From positions 16,306,001 through 16,370,000 of the forward strand of contig JAPTYO010000017.1 of the NCBI GenBank assembly GCA_036873135.1: DNA of 64,000 nucleotides, written 5' to 3'. This document shows positions 10,440 through 22,006 of the stretch, piece by piece. Positions within the stretch are counted from its first letter, which is position 1. Each line of letters starts with the position of its first letter. Origin of the DNA: Clarkia xantiana subsp. parviflora (Eukaryota > Streptophyta > Magnoliopsida > Myrtales > Onagraceae). Under the pieces are notes generated by a model, which worked only from the letters and a program-made list of their open reading frames with translations, did no database searches and was not told the origin of the DNA. The translations under genes were made by a program, and so were the position numbers.

Positions 10440-11914
10440 GTGATGTTCTTCTCCTCCCTTTCTTTATCTATCAATCACAATCATACGGAAGAAAGTGGAA
10501 AATCAAAATGAAAAAATAACTGTTGCTACCGAGCAGCGACAGCAGGAAGCAACCGAGAGAGAGAAGGCACAACAAGGCATCTCTCTCCCCCTCCACTCTT
10601 CGAATTCCAGCTGCTGCGCCATCTTTCTGATTCAATCTACTTCTTCATCGATTCCGGTAATTCAGTTCATCCACTTTGCCGATTTCAATTTCATTTCCAG
10701 GAATATAAATTTCCGAATCATTTCGCAATTAGAGAGTTCTCCGTTCTTAAATCATTCTTCTGTTCTTATTATGAATTAGGCAGCTTTAAATCAGGGAGCT
10801 ACCTGATCTCCACTGAGCAGGTGGTTGTATTCTTAGTTCTAGTCAAGCGTTGGTTGATGTCTTATAAAGTACTACTTTTATATGGTTTGTGTTGTTCCAT
10901 ATTTAGCTCAAACATTACAGTCACTGCCGAAAGGTCGATTCGCGTCATGGGTAGTCTAAAAGTACCACTAACCTTGATTTTCTATCATTTCTATCAAGGT
11001 CTTTGTTTTGCAAGATTTCCACAAAAAATGGCTTCATTGGAGAAAACAGCCTAGTTCCAATTTAAATAGTACAAAATCACGTAGATATCTATAATCTCTT
11101 GTCAATGTATGATTCGGTGAAAGCAAGCTAACATTTATGAAGCATAAAATGCAATCCCGAAATTTTTAGAATCTGGGAAGGAGACTCGTCTCTTGTTTTC
11201 TTGGAACTATTTTGTAAACTGCCGTTTCACAAGTAGAAATTAAATTTTCCTAGATTGTGTTGAGTCTTTGCCATTTGAACTCATAAAAGTATAAACCTTT
11301 TCACTTTCTGAAGGAGTATGCTCTTGAAAAGAGATATTAGTCTAACCAAGTATTCTCTTGACCACCTTCTCTGGTTAGCTATCCATTTTATCCAGTGTTG
11401 CTAAAGGCTAGCGCCTCGTCGCCTCAGGCAAGGAGAGCAGAGGGAACTACGCCTCGCTGCGCCTCAGCCTCAGTCGCACCTTAAGGCATCACCCTAGGAA
11501 TAAACTATTATTTTTTCCATATCTATTACTTTCTAAAGTTAAATAATTAAAATTTAAAGTCAAAAGAATAGACAATTAATAGAATAGGAATACTAAGGCT
11601 GGTCTCTAGGTCTCTTTTTCTACATCTCTTATTCTTCCGCGTCTCTCATTTATGCTTGTAGGTTCAATATCTACCTAATTAGAGTAAATAGTCACTGCAT
11701 TAACTACATTTGGTTTGTCGATATTCAGTCTCGTCGCCTTAGGCCTTTAACAACATTGATTTTAACTTATCCTTATTTGTATAGTGATAAGTTTGTTAAT
11801 GTTTTGGGCATTGTCACTTCTGTTGCTTACATATTCGTTAGATATTGAAATGCTCTCCTGAATGATGGTTACAGCTCTTTCTGTTGAGTTCTGCTTCAGA
11901 AGTTATTGTGGACC
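10440..11914 (+). other. Probable 5' UTR and leader intron(s) of the coiled-coil gene
   Basis: The CT-rich sequence about 10440-10655 (GAGAGAGAGAAGG, then CTCTCTCCCCCTCC) looks like a plant 5' UTR and is followed by a GTAATT donor-like site. A plausible acceptor (CTGCTTCAG) lies at 11900, just before the start codon at 11915. The intervening sequence is T-rich and non-coding and includes the MITE at 11393-11758. Transcript ends cannot be fixed from sequence. Confidence 0.4.
11393..11758. mobile_element. hAT-like MITE in the leader intron
   Basis: The 366-bp element begins CAGTGTTGCTAAAGGC and ends GCCTTTAACAACATTG, which are inverted repeats of each other with a few mismatches; the match extends into CGCCTCGTCGCCT against AGGCGACGAG. 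Flanks ATTTTATC (11385-11392) and ATTTTAAC (11759-11766) form an 8-bp duplication with one mismatch, the size made by hAT transposases. It has no coding capacity. Confidence 0.75.
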
Positions 11915-13305
11915 ATGGCCGAAAATCCAAGTGGAACTGAGAGTTTGCTACTTCAAATTCAACAAGTAGAACACGGTATAGCTCTTGAGCATTTTTTTAT
12001 TAATGCCAATGAAAATACATTACTCTAATTAATGAGTTCAGTGGTAAGATGGACAAAGCAATGTTAGAAGGTTCTCTTAGTATATCTGTCTTGATATAAG
12101 TAGTTGATATTAAAACTTTTCCATGTTCTCTTAGAGTATTTTTCTTGATATAAGTCGTTGATATTAAAACTTTTCCTCAGTATTTGATGATCAGGATTAT
12201 TATTATTTTAAATTGAGGTTGGTATTATCCTCTGTTTATCATCCTGTACTACTGGGTTTTGAGTCCCATGATCAACAATTGTTATTTATTGCAGAGCGAG
12301 ATGAATTACGCAAAGATATTGAGCAGTTATGTATGCAGCAAGCTGGGCCAGGCTATCTTGTTGTGGCTACTAAAATGCACTTTCAAAGGTACAGCTGATT
12401 TGGTCCTGTCTTATATGCAAGGAATTTTTTTTTCCATCCCATTTCATACGAGAAGGGTTTCTTTGTCATGAGTTACAACACGAGAATTCTTTTCATTTAC
12501 TTAATGTCATATTATTAGGACAGCTGCCTTGGAGCAAGAGATCGAGAGTTTAAAAAAGAAATTAGCTACATGCGCACGAGAAAATATGAATTTACAGGAG
12601 GAGCTTTCTGAAGCATACAGGATCAAGGTAAAATTTGTCTGCCATTCTCTATTAAATATATGCTTCATAAAGAACTTAATTAAATCAAATATACGTATTT
12701 CTTGCTCAGAGAAAATACTATGTGGTTATCTTTTTCATTTTCTAAATACAGGGTCAGTTGGCAGATCTACACCAAGCAGAAGTTACAAAGGTTGCTACAA
12801 GCTACCGCATCCTCTACTACATGGCTCAATCTTTTTATTTATTTATTTATTTATTTATTTATTTTCTATTTCTTTCTGATTAAAGAACCAGGAAGCTGAG
12901 AAGCAGTTAAAGTTTTTCCAAGGCTGTGTAGCTGCAGCTTTTGCTGAACGGGATCATTCAATAATGGAGGTAATCGAAATAATTCAATAGGAGGTCATGA
13001 TTTCTTTCTTATGCTTATAGCCTTCAACAATTGCTTCCTGTTTCAACAGGCTGAGAAAGCTAAGGAGAAAGAGGAGTCCATGCATACAAAATTAAGTGAT
13101 GTCCATAATAGGCAAGTTTTTACTTTTGAATGGTGACATGTATTGGATTGGGATTAAGCGTGTTTGTTCATCATTATTATTCAGGATGGAGGAGCTTCGT
13201 TCACAGTGTCTAGAACAGAGGAATCTTATCGATAGATTGCAAACCGATATAGCAAAGCAAGAAAAAGATCATGTAGCCTTCAAGAAGGTAAATTGATTAC
13301 TTTAA

Positions 13306-13345
<40 letters not shown>

Positions 13346-16319
13346 AGCCTTCTCCTAGCCACATTACTATCTCAACGTTAGCTGGTTGCCTTATCAGATC
13401 CCTGAAGCAAACGATTGAAGCTAAAACACATTTTTCTATTGTGCTAAGTGATCATAAATTTCTTCATCATCTCTTTCCTGCATGAGGTGTAATAATTCAC
13501 TATAAGCTTGCCAGTACTGCAAAAAAAAAAATAATCATAAAGTAGTAAATTTTCATATACATACATAGCTTATGAAGAGAGGAGTTTAGGCTGCTTTTGT
13601 TCTTCGCTACGGAGCCATTTACAGGCCGGGTCTATTCTAGGGCAAACCGCCGATCCAGCAGCTAGGGTATTAGTTTCTTACAAGTTAAGTAATAAAGAAT
13701 ATAGAATTATATATTTTATTTCCTAGTAATCAGCTGAGATATAATAGCCAAATATTATAGCTTCCTAGTTTGGTATTGCCCTAAGTCCCGTTTAAAGGAC
13801 CTGCTAATTAATAAGAACACAAGTATCAGATTACACAAACCTTGAGATTGGATTCTCTCTCAAACGAGGTCCAGGGTTCGTGCTCCCCTCAACGAGCTGA
13901 ATATTGCGCGTAGAAAGAAGATTGTTGCCTCACCTCGACCATGAGTGGTGGTTCGCCGGTACTGGACCCAATCCTGCAAAAACAAGTCATAGCATTCCTT
14001 GTTCTACATATCCTATGAGTTCCTTCTTTTGTATCAACTCACGCATGTTGGTTTTTGATGCTGTATTTCATTAAGTACTTGACAGTTGGCCTGATTCATA
14101 TTTGGTTTTGATGGGTATAAATTTGTGATTCTTGATCTTTTTTTCATGATCTGACTCTTCCATTTGGAAATTTTCTGTACAAGTATTAACCTGTGATGTG
14201 TATTTCATACTTCTATTGCGGTGGTACTTTTGAACTAGTTTTTGGAGTTTAGCCATTTGTATCTTCGATTAAATGGTCTGGTAGCATATTTGATCTAATG
14301 GGTCTATTATTACTAATAGGTTGTTGATATGTTCTATGAGATCAGACAGCAGTCTTTTGAGTATTCTGAAGGTCGAACATGGGATAAGAAATGCTCATGT
14401 CTGTTGAACGATCCCCCAGAGATTTGGAGTTATAACAATCCATCAACATCCAAGTACATCGTAAGTACTTGCTAGATCAGATCATCCTGTATGAGGTTTA
14501 ATATATATGTGGTAGTTTAATTATTTCTTCTCAGACAGAGTGCAGTTGAGGAGGAATTGCAGTCTGTTAGGAACACTGTGGATGTGCTTCAAAATAAGCT
14601 ACGCGTGGTATTTTTCCTGAATAATTTGCAGTTTATTTTTGTTTTACTTTCCTTTTTTTAGCTTTTCACAATTACTTTATATTTTCATTAAGGGTTTGGA
14701 GATTGAAAATCATTTGAAGAAGAAAGTACGTGATTTGGAGAAGAAGAAGGTGAGATATCTAACTTAGAGAGCAGAATATGGCACAATATTTTTTTTTCCT
14801 TTTGTGTGCATGTATCTAATCTTGTTACTTTGCATGCAGCTTGTATCTGACAAAATGCTGAGAAATGGCATATCTGGGTTACGTCAACACCATTCTCTTC
14901 ACAGATTGCAGATTATGGATGTCCTTGAAGAGGAACGATGCTATATCAATTCTCTTATCAGTATGCTTAATTTAAAGATTAAACAAATAACTGAGACCCG
15001 AGAAATGGACGCTCAATCCTCTTTAAGCACTGTGGAGAAGCTTGATAAAAATGATTCTTCAGATGAAGAAGAATCAAAGATTGATACCAGCCTTAATCCG
15101 GTTTCTGAGGTGATAGTACCAAAATATGGTTTTTTGTCTAATGCAGTTCTTACTATAAGAACTTGGTTCTAACTTTGAACAATATGCTGTTACTTTTGCT
15201 GCAGAGAATTGATGATGGTTCAAAAGGATCTGTTGCGGGTGATGTATCGGAAGCCCTTGCACAAGCATTGAAGGAGAAGGTTTTATTTTTTCTATTTTAA
15301 TTTTTAAATTTCCTGTTTACTGCACTGTCTCTCAGTTAATCGTATCATATTCATGGCAAGAGCTTCATTTATTTTTAATAATATTTTATTTTAAAGGTGA
15401 TGGATCTAGCTCTTCCGGGCTTGATTTCATTTAGTCGATTGTCTTCTTTCTGTTCCGCTACATCCGCTCGGTGAACCTGCAAGAATGGGTAACCGGGTCG
15501 ACGCCCGGTGAACCCACTCCGATGCTTAAGTCAGCTCCCGTTTTTAGAGAGAAAGTAATAGCTCAATAGTAGAGATAGAATGATTAACCTTTAAATGAGG
15601 TTAATAGAAAAGTATTTATAGGGGTTTTAAGCCCTTTATTCTCTGATAAGACTTAATCCAGGATATTGTTGTCCTATTCCGGATTATAGTCTTGTTGCTC
15701 GTAGATAAGCTATGGTAAGCTCGTTTTAGCAACGGAGGGGTTTACATGTCGTATTAGCCGGTTGAGTTGATCTCCTTGTTGATACCGACGTTGAATCACA
15801 TAAGTCGTCTTCTCCCATACCCTCGAGGGGGTTCGGGATGTAATAAAGGCCCAAGTAAAAATAATACACACGTACGGTGTGTGGGTCGTGCGGGTTGAGG
15901 CTCGGTAAACTCCTCTGTTGCTAAAACGAGCTTACCACAGATCAGTCTGATCCGCACGGTCCGAACCAAACTGGTACGCACGGCTGGTTCGGACCGTGTG
16001 GATCAGACTGATCTGTGGTAAGCTCGTTTTAGCAACGTAGGGGTTTACCGGGCCTCGACCCGGTTACCCCTTCTTGCAGGTTCCCCGAGCGGACGTAGTG
16101 AAACGTAAAGAAGACAATTGACTAACGGATATCAAGCCCCGAAGAGCTAGATCCATCAAAAGGTGATGAAAAGTGAAGTATAAATCTTTTTTCAGGTGTC
16201 TGTGCTATTACTTTTATCCCAACAAGAGGAGAGGCATTTACTAGAGAGAAATGTAAATGCGGCCCTCCAGAAGAAAATTGAGGAGCTTCAAAGGAACTTG
16301 CTACAGGTAACTTCTCTTT

Positions 16320-16378
<59 letters not shown>

Positions 16379-17521
16379 CTATTTTTCAGTTCTTGTGTAC
16401 TTTTTCTTTTAAAAGCTATAGAATCGATGGTTCGGTGTAAATGTACTTACCTTTGGAGATTGTTACGAAGAACAAATCGTATGTTTTCTTTTTTAAATCA
16501 CTGAATTTTGGGGAATTGAATTTTTCATACGTGTAGAATCCTACACCATCTTCAAATATTCCCAAATGGCATTTTCATCATTAATAATTATTAGCTTAAA
16601 ACCCTTTGGTCTATTTCAGGTGACCAATGAAAAGGTCAAAGCTCTCATGGAAATTGCAAAACTAAGACAAGATTATCAGTTGCTTCAAGAGTAAGATAGG
16701 CTCAATGCCCCCATGAAAGTCCAAACTCTTTTGTTGTTGGAATTTGGTGGTGTTTAGAAGTTGATGATTCTCTCAAATTTTGCAGGAAAATGCATCCTGA
16801 GACAAGGCAAGGAAAAGATATTGTCCCAATACGTGGAAATAGGTCAGATATTGAAGACGAAGATGGGAAATTACGAAACATTTTAAAAAAGACGTATCTA
16901 AAGCGCTGGATTGGTAATACCATAGATTTTGGGAGAAATGCTGTTGAATCAAGATTCAGTAACGAAGGCAATATCTCGGGTAGAAAATCCAATAACGGAA
17001 TGGAATTTGCTAGGTATGTGAAATGTTATGCTCACCAATTGCTTCATTTTGTTAGGGTGTAGTTACTTAACATTCATTTTCAGAGTGAAGATTGAAAATG
17101 CTACGCTGAAGGAGAGCTTGGAAAGTATGGAGCATTTAACGAGTTCGATCCATCGGCTTCGTATCTCCCTAATGCAGGTAATTTTCTTCACTTGTGAAAT
17201 CCTTTTGTAGGTGTTGAAATTGAGATGTGATGAGGAGGATGGGTGCAGGCTAAAGAATCAGGAGGAGTAGGGATGGGAGATGAGTCAGTGAAGGAAATAA
17301 TTGGGGAAGCAATGATGGTGAAGACAGCATTGAGCAGTTGCTTGCCTGTCAGTTGGTCTGCTGAAGAAGACATTGAGACAACCCAATCTTCTTCCTCTGC
17401 ACCACCACAAGAAAAAGAAGAAGAAGATCCCAAGGTTGATTTTGTTTCTGCTGCTGGTTTCGAAATGGTGGAGCTCTTGATTCTTGCTGCTCAACTCTTC
17501 AAGGAAAAATACATACATTAA
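11915..17521 (+). CDS. Conserved plant coiled-coil protein, 17 coding exons, 646 aa
   Basis: Exons read by eye: 11915-11975, 12295-12388, 12519-12627, 12752-12790, 12886-12969, 13050-13111, 13185-13287, 14320-14460, 14539-14607, 14693-14749, 14840-15109, 15205-15279, 16196-16306, 16620-16690, 16786-17013, 17084-17177 and 17249-17521 (TAA). All phases close to 1941 bp. All introns are GT-AG except intron 6, which starts GCAAGT (GC-AG). The product starts MAENPSGTESLLLQIQQVEH and is rich in Glu/Lys/Leu heptads (LEQEIESLKKKLA, GLEIENHLKKKVRDLEKKK), so it should be a long coiled coil. It has no signal peptide or membrane segment that I can see. It resembles plant proteins loosely annotated as paramyosin- or USO1-like; I cannot give a symbol or a biochemical role. 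Intron 12 holds a solo LTR and introns 7 and 13 hold microsatellites, yet the exons remain open, so the gene looks functional. Confidence 0.88.
12836..12866. repeat. TTTA microsatellite, intron 4
   Basis: It consists of about seven TTTA units in intron 4 of the coiled-coil gene, just upstream of the exon 5 acceptor, where it adds to the pyrimidine-rich tract. Confidence 0.85.
13306..13347. repeat. TA/TG microsatellite, intron 7
   Basis: A short (TA)n run passes into about thirteen TG units just after the exon 7 donor. Confidence 0.85.
15398..16158 (-). mobile_element. Solo LTR in intron 12
   Basis: The 761-bp element starts TGATGG, ends CCATCA and is flanked by a perfect 5-bp duplication AAAGG (15393-15397, 16159-16163). 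It carries the R/U5 block in minus orientation (CCCACTCCGATGCTTAAG, about 15513-15530), stem arms ACCGGG (15492-15497) and CCCGGT (15504-15509), and a TATAAATA box on the minus strand near 15615. There is no internal region or second LTR, so it is a solo LTR left by recombination. Its first and last 100 or so bases are inverted repeats of each other (GATGGATCTAGCTCTTC at both ends), which is odd for an LTR. It sits between two properly spliced exons. Confidence 0.8.
15908..16037. repeat. Long inverted repeat (hairpin) within the solo LTR
   Basis: The left arm TTGCTAAAACGAGCTTACCA, continuing through CAGATCAGTCTGATC to GGTCCGAACCA, is repeated in inverted form on the right, ending TGGTAAGCTCGTTTTAGCAA. 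Each arm is about 55 bp with few mismatches and the loop is about 20 bp, centred near 15971. Confidence 0.85.
16324..16374. repeat. TA microsatellite, intron 13
   Basis: About 25 TA units lie just after the exon 13 donor. ORFs of alternating Tyr/Ile here are artefacts. Confidence 0.95.
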
Positions 17522-17632
17522 TTATTTTATATACATGTACTCTCTCCTCTGCTCATCTGGCTTGGCTTTGCTCTCTTTGAAAAAAAATGAGATTGACGAT
17601 GGCAGCAAATTACATATTTGTTATCCACAATG

Positions 17633-17726
<94 letters not shown>

Positions 17727-18240
17727 TAAATTGGGACAATTGGTTGACATATTAATGCCTTGCAAATTTAACTGCAACTTGGGTGAATCCTAATGTAACG
17801 TTTTGTGGATAGACATATAATTAGAATCAAATGGACGGAATGCCATTTTACCATTTTTTTCAAACATGTTGTATATTTTAAAACATATATTGGTCCATAA
17901 AACCATCTTTTTAAACATGTGGTATACATTTTTAAAATATATTGGTCTATAAAACTATTGTTTTCGAACATGTATATTTTACGGACTTTCCCCCCTTATT
18001 TTTTTTTTAGGGTTAATAGGTCTTTTGGTCCATGATGTTTGACCCCTTTTGGATTTTGGTCCATGATACTTTTTTCTTCCTAGTCTTGGTACCATATGTT
18101 TGCAGATCTTTCAAGTTTTGTTCCGACCGTTACACTCCGTCCATTTTTTTCGTTAAGTGACATGTGCAAGTTACGTGATCCACCATAGACTTTCAATTTT
18201 GTTCAAATTTGGGGGAAATGCTATACCCAACTCCATGGAG
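17522..18240. other. 3' flank of host gene with MITE-like fragment
   Basis: After the TA run, about 17860-17980 holds two to three diverged copies of a unit with AAACATGT and TATATTGGTC. About 18005-18185 reads GGGTTAATAGGTCTTTTGGTCC and continues with GGTCCATGATACTT and CCGTCCATTTTTTTCGTTAA. That composition is common at ends of plant MULE-type MITEs, but I find only one end. There is no coding signal. Confidence 0.4.
17637..17723. repeat. TA microsatellite, 3' flank of the coiled-coil gene
   Basis: About 43 TA units start about 115 bp after the stop codon, probably in or just beyond the 3' UTR. Confidence 0.95.
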
Positions 18241-19520
18241 TTGACTTTGATGAGACGTACTCACCGACTGTGCGTTACACCACGGTCCGGGCTATCTTAA
18301 AGTTGCAAGCCTCTATCTAGAGCTGCACCAAATGGATGTTAAGACTGCTTTAATGGGAACTTGGAAGAAGAGATATACATGGAGCAACCGGAGGGTTTCA
18401 TAGCCCTTGAAAACGAACATAAAGTTTGTAAACTCCAAAGATCGATCTATGGTCTTAAACAATCATCTCAGCAATGGTACCGCAGGTTCCACGAGGAAAT
18501 CATTGGCAACAGATTCGTGAATCTTCACGAGGATCCCTGCTTGTACACAAAGACCTCTGAGTCGAAGTATGTTATCTTGACATTATACATCGATGACATA
18601 CTCATTTCCGCGAACGATGTGAGTTATTTGAATGAATCAAAGTCCTGGTTAGCATCTGTATTTGAGATGAAATACATGGGAGAAGCCACGTACATCCTGG
18701 GCATTAAAATTGCTAGGGACCGGGCTGCTAGTAAACTATGTCTTTCTCAAGAAGCCTATATCAATAAATTGTTGAGAAGATTCAGTCTATACGATGTCAA
18801 ACCCGTGGATACGCCAGTTGTGTTTGTGGGTGCGCTGTCAAAGCGTGAGGGCCCAAAAGACCATGCTGAGCGTGAACAGATGAAAAGTGCAGAGTACCTC
18901 ATCATGGTAAGCAGTCTGATGTACGCAACGCAATGCATTCGTCCATACATCTGTTACGATGTGGGCTTAGTAGCACGTTTCTAACAGACCCTGGTTATCA
19001 ACATTTATGAACCGTGAAACGAATTATTCGATATCTGAAAGGCACGACTGACTACGGACTGTGCTATGAGGGAAGTAAGATTGAATTGACTGGGTACAGT
19101 GACGTCGACCATGGTGGCGATCCGGATGATCTTAAGTCCACCTCAGGAGAAGTATTTCTCCTTCGTAATGCCGCCATTTCATGGATGAGCAAGAAGCAAT
19201 CATGTGTCGCGCTGTCTACGATGGAATCCGAATTTGTAGCTCTTTCTAAGAATGCACATGAAGCTGTCTGGCTAAAGCGACTCTTGACTGCCCTGCTTGA
19301 CGTTGAGGACGGGAGTAAGCCTTTGCGCATTTACTCTGACAGTCAAGCAGCGATAGGGGCAATTAAGAATCCTAAGTATCATAGTAGGACGAAACTCATT
19401 GATGTTAATTACAACTATGCGAAAAGTATGCTAGAAGACGAGCTGATTACAATTGAATACTTGTCATCTGAGTGTATGGTGGCAGACCCATTGACAAAAC
19501 CTTTACGCATGGAAATTTAA
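18241..19520 (+). pseudogene. Ty1/copia pol remnant of C0 (RT and RNase H)
   Basis: The remnant starts abruptly at the RT motif FDETYSPTVRYTTVRAIL, so gag, protease and integrase are missing. A one-base loss breaks frame just before 18361. RT continues through EEEIYMEQPEGFI, KVCKLQRSIYGLKQSS and the catalytic YIDDILI at about 18588. A stop falls after VARF (about 18982). RNase H follows at 19014-19520 with GYSDVDHGGD, SWMSKKQSCVALSTMESEFVAL and the closing VADPLTKPL. It is a 5'-truncated and frameshifted copy of the same family as C1 and C2. Confidence 0.92.
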
Positions 19521-20651
19521 AAAAGCACGTCAAAATGCTTGGACTGATACGGTTTAAGAGGCTTGTAATGTGTCAGTAACATTTTTGAAATTTGAAGTAA
19601 TATTTGAATTAAAGAATTGAAATTTGATTTTATGATCTTACGACGTCATAATGACTAAATTACATTGGATGCACGTTCTATAAGCTAGTCGTAGGAGTGT
19701 AAAACCTCAAACAAAATATGTCGAATGTGGACCTTGCCTCGTCACACAAGCACAGTTGTCTTGATGGAAGGGGAACCTCAATCGTGCCAAGATCAGCTAA
19801 GAACCAAGGTATTTCGAAAGTTAAACCTGGTTAAGTAAAACGATCATTTGTTTTCGAGGCATGATCATTGTTTTTCGGATCGCCGTGATGAACTCTTTTC
19901 GTAAATCACCACATATTTGGCTAGATGAGAATCTACGATAGCATTTAACATTTCCCATTCCTAACAATATGTAAGCTCAGGTTATGCTGTCGACGCACAC
20001 TTCATACTGCGCGTGCCATGTTTGACCACGGGGTCAGGCTCAATTGTGCTAGGTAGAATCTTCCGAGATTCTGATGGGCGCAAACTTCTTCACCTTGAGC
20101 GTGTGACTGATCCCGGGTGCTTACTGAAGGAGCACCCGAAGTATCCTTACCACTCAGAACTCATATCCAAGGTTGGGCTCAATGTTCGCCTCCAGGCGTA
20201 CGAGAGCAGTGCTGAACAAAAAGGCCAAGTGACCACGTACTGGAAATCGGTTGAGCTTGACTAATGATATGAGAAATTGGGATTGTGATGTACACCTGTA
20301 ATTCTACAACTCTTGTATTCACTTGGTGGCTACCAACCGGATATTAGTTGAAGGTTGTGAATACTTGTACGGATGCCTTGGGGAAGTGTTCCTATGGGGA
20401 AACTAGGAAATTGGAGAATGACAGTTGACCAGGGATACAACACGACACAGAGATGTAATAGGTTCGGAATCAACGTTCCGCGGATGCTACAACACTCTTA
20501 ATCGATGAGTAGCACGATGTCAATTGTGTCAGTCGGCCGCACGGCGAACCTCTTATGAACAATTCAGGAACTGTACTGGATTGAAGAATAAATGTTGATG
20601 TGTTGGTCGACAACATATTAACAGGGACCCTCCCATTCCGACGAATGGAGC
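19521..20651 (+). other. Post-pol region of C0
   Basis: About 1.1 kb separates the pol stop from the polypurine stretch GACGAATGGAGC before the LTR. It aligns over much of its length with the regions 22007-23110 of C1 and 24441-25577 of C2, for example the segments containing CAACGTTCCGCGG/CGCGGAATGTTG and CACTTGGTGGC/GCCACCTAGTG. An 83-codon ORF at 20013-20264 is not clearly open in the other copies, so I do not call it a gene. Confidence 0.6.
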
Positions 20652-21231
20652 TGTTGGCATTTGGTGAATGGGCCGCCGTAATAGAAGCCCTTTAATATAA
20701 GCCAAACATCCTAAGCATAATTGGTAATGTCACATTAGGTATTTTTGGCTAGGCGATAATCCCAATTGACATGAGAGGCCCAAAATTGGGCGTCCCCAAT
20801 TAGCATGGCCATCCGAAACTTATGGGTAATTCCCTAGGTGGGTTTTAACCCACCACCTCTTATAAATAGAGATTGTTAGGGATTTCTTTCAGGTTAATCA
20901 CTTCCTCACTTTAAGTCGAGGCAAAAGAAATCCATCTCCCCTATTACTAGAGGTTCGGCCGAAACACCCCAAGAACAAAAGATATGTCAAATTGTTTCAA
21001 GAAATTACCCTAGAGATCCATCCCAGCAACCATATTGAAAATAGGTTTTGCTGTGGAGACTATAGCATGTAGATTTCTCATTAACCCGTTCGGAAGATCG
21101 TGAATTCTCCGTGACGCTCTTGGGCTACAGAAAGCAATATTGGTATGTGCCTTCTTTCTGCTGCGTAATTTGTTACATAGCATGTAACATGTAGTTTTTG
21201 TTTCCGTAGTAATCGTCTCATAATTCCAATA
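20652..21231 (+). mobile_element. 3' LTR of C0
   Basis: It starts TGTTGGCATTTGG directly after a purine-rich stretch and ends near ATTCCAATA at about 21231, aligning with the C1 and C2 LTR ends. A TATAAATA box lies at about 20861. It is diverged, and its terminal CA is not intact. No PBS follows, as expected for a 3' LTR. Confidence 0.7.
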
Positions 21232-21467
21232 GTACATTCTAGTAATTCTTTGGAAATGAATGCCAAAAAAATGCACTGAAATATCATGATCTGATATGGT
21301 TTATCCATTTGAGATATTCTGTTTTTCACTTGTGTTGACCTTGATAAAGGAAGCCCAATGATATAGGTAAAAACCTCTCATCCCTAAACATTGCATAGAT
21401 AAATCTTGAAAATAGTTGTGATGGAAAAGATTCCATTCTTTTTTGTATGTGCAGAGCATGCAAGAAG
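21232..21467. other. Spacer between C0 and C1 LTRs
   Basis: 236 bp of A/T-rich sequence separates two 3' LTRs in tail-to-tail orientation. Nothing is recognised in it. Confidence 0.5.
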
Positions 21468-22006
21468 TGCAGGATTTAGGGGATTAATGCTACAGAAACA
21501 AAACCCTAGATACGTACATGGTAACTAATACGCAGTGGAATAAGGTGCACATACCTACAATGTTTCCTGTAGCCTAGGACCGTTGAGTGGAGTTCTCAAT
21601 CCGCCGGACGGTTCCTGTTAGAGAAGCCCTACGCGGATTACGCCTCAAAACAAAGCCTCAGTCGATTCTTCGCGGGATGGATATCTTGGAGTAAATTGCT
21701 TGACGCAAATTGGCACCTCCTTGGTGTTGCTATAGGTTCGGCCGAACTAGAGCTTTTAGGGGAGGATGGTTTTCTTTTAATCTCACCACTTAGGAGAAGA
21801 GAATAGAATTAGTGTTGTGAAAACCCAACCATAGGTCCCTATTACAAAGTCGGTCGGCCATGTAAGAAGGGAGACCAGATTTTGGGCCTCCCATGTCAAT
21901 TGGGATTTTAGGCCTAGCCCAAAATCCTCAATAAGACATTAACCTAATTTCTTAGGTACATGGACTTTATTAATGGGCACGGCGGCCCATAGTCCAAATG
22001 CTAACA
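21468..22006 (-). mobile_element. 3' LTR of C1
   Basis: On the plus strand it starts TGCAGGATTTAGGGG and ends CAAATGCTAACA. It aligns with the C2 LTRs (start TGTTGGATTAAGGGG, end CATGCTAACA). The polypurine tract on the minus strand, ATTCCGACGAGCGGGAGC, precedes TGTTAGC. Confidence 0.75.

Noticed and set aside
13840..13985. Possible SINE in intron 7, from GGGTTCGTGCTCCCC resembling a tRNA B box
   Set aside because: I find no matching A box, no target duplication and no poly-A or poly-T end.
17484..17793. Tyr/Ile repeat ORFs
   Set aside because: Translation of a TA microsatellite.
20013..20264. 83-codon plus-strand ORF in the C0 post-pol region
   Set aside because: It is not clearly open in the equivalent regions of C1 and C2, and no motif is recognisable.
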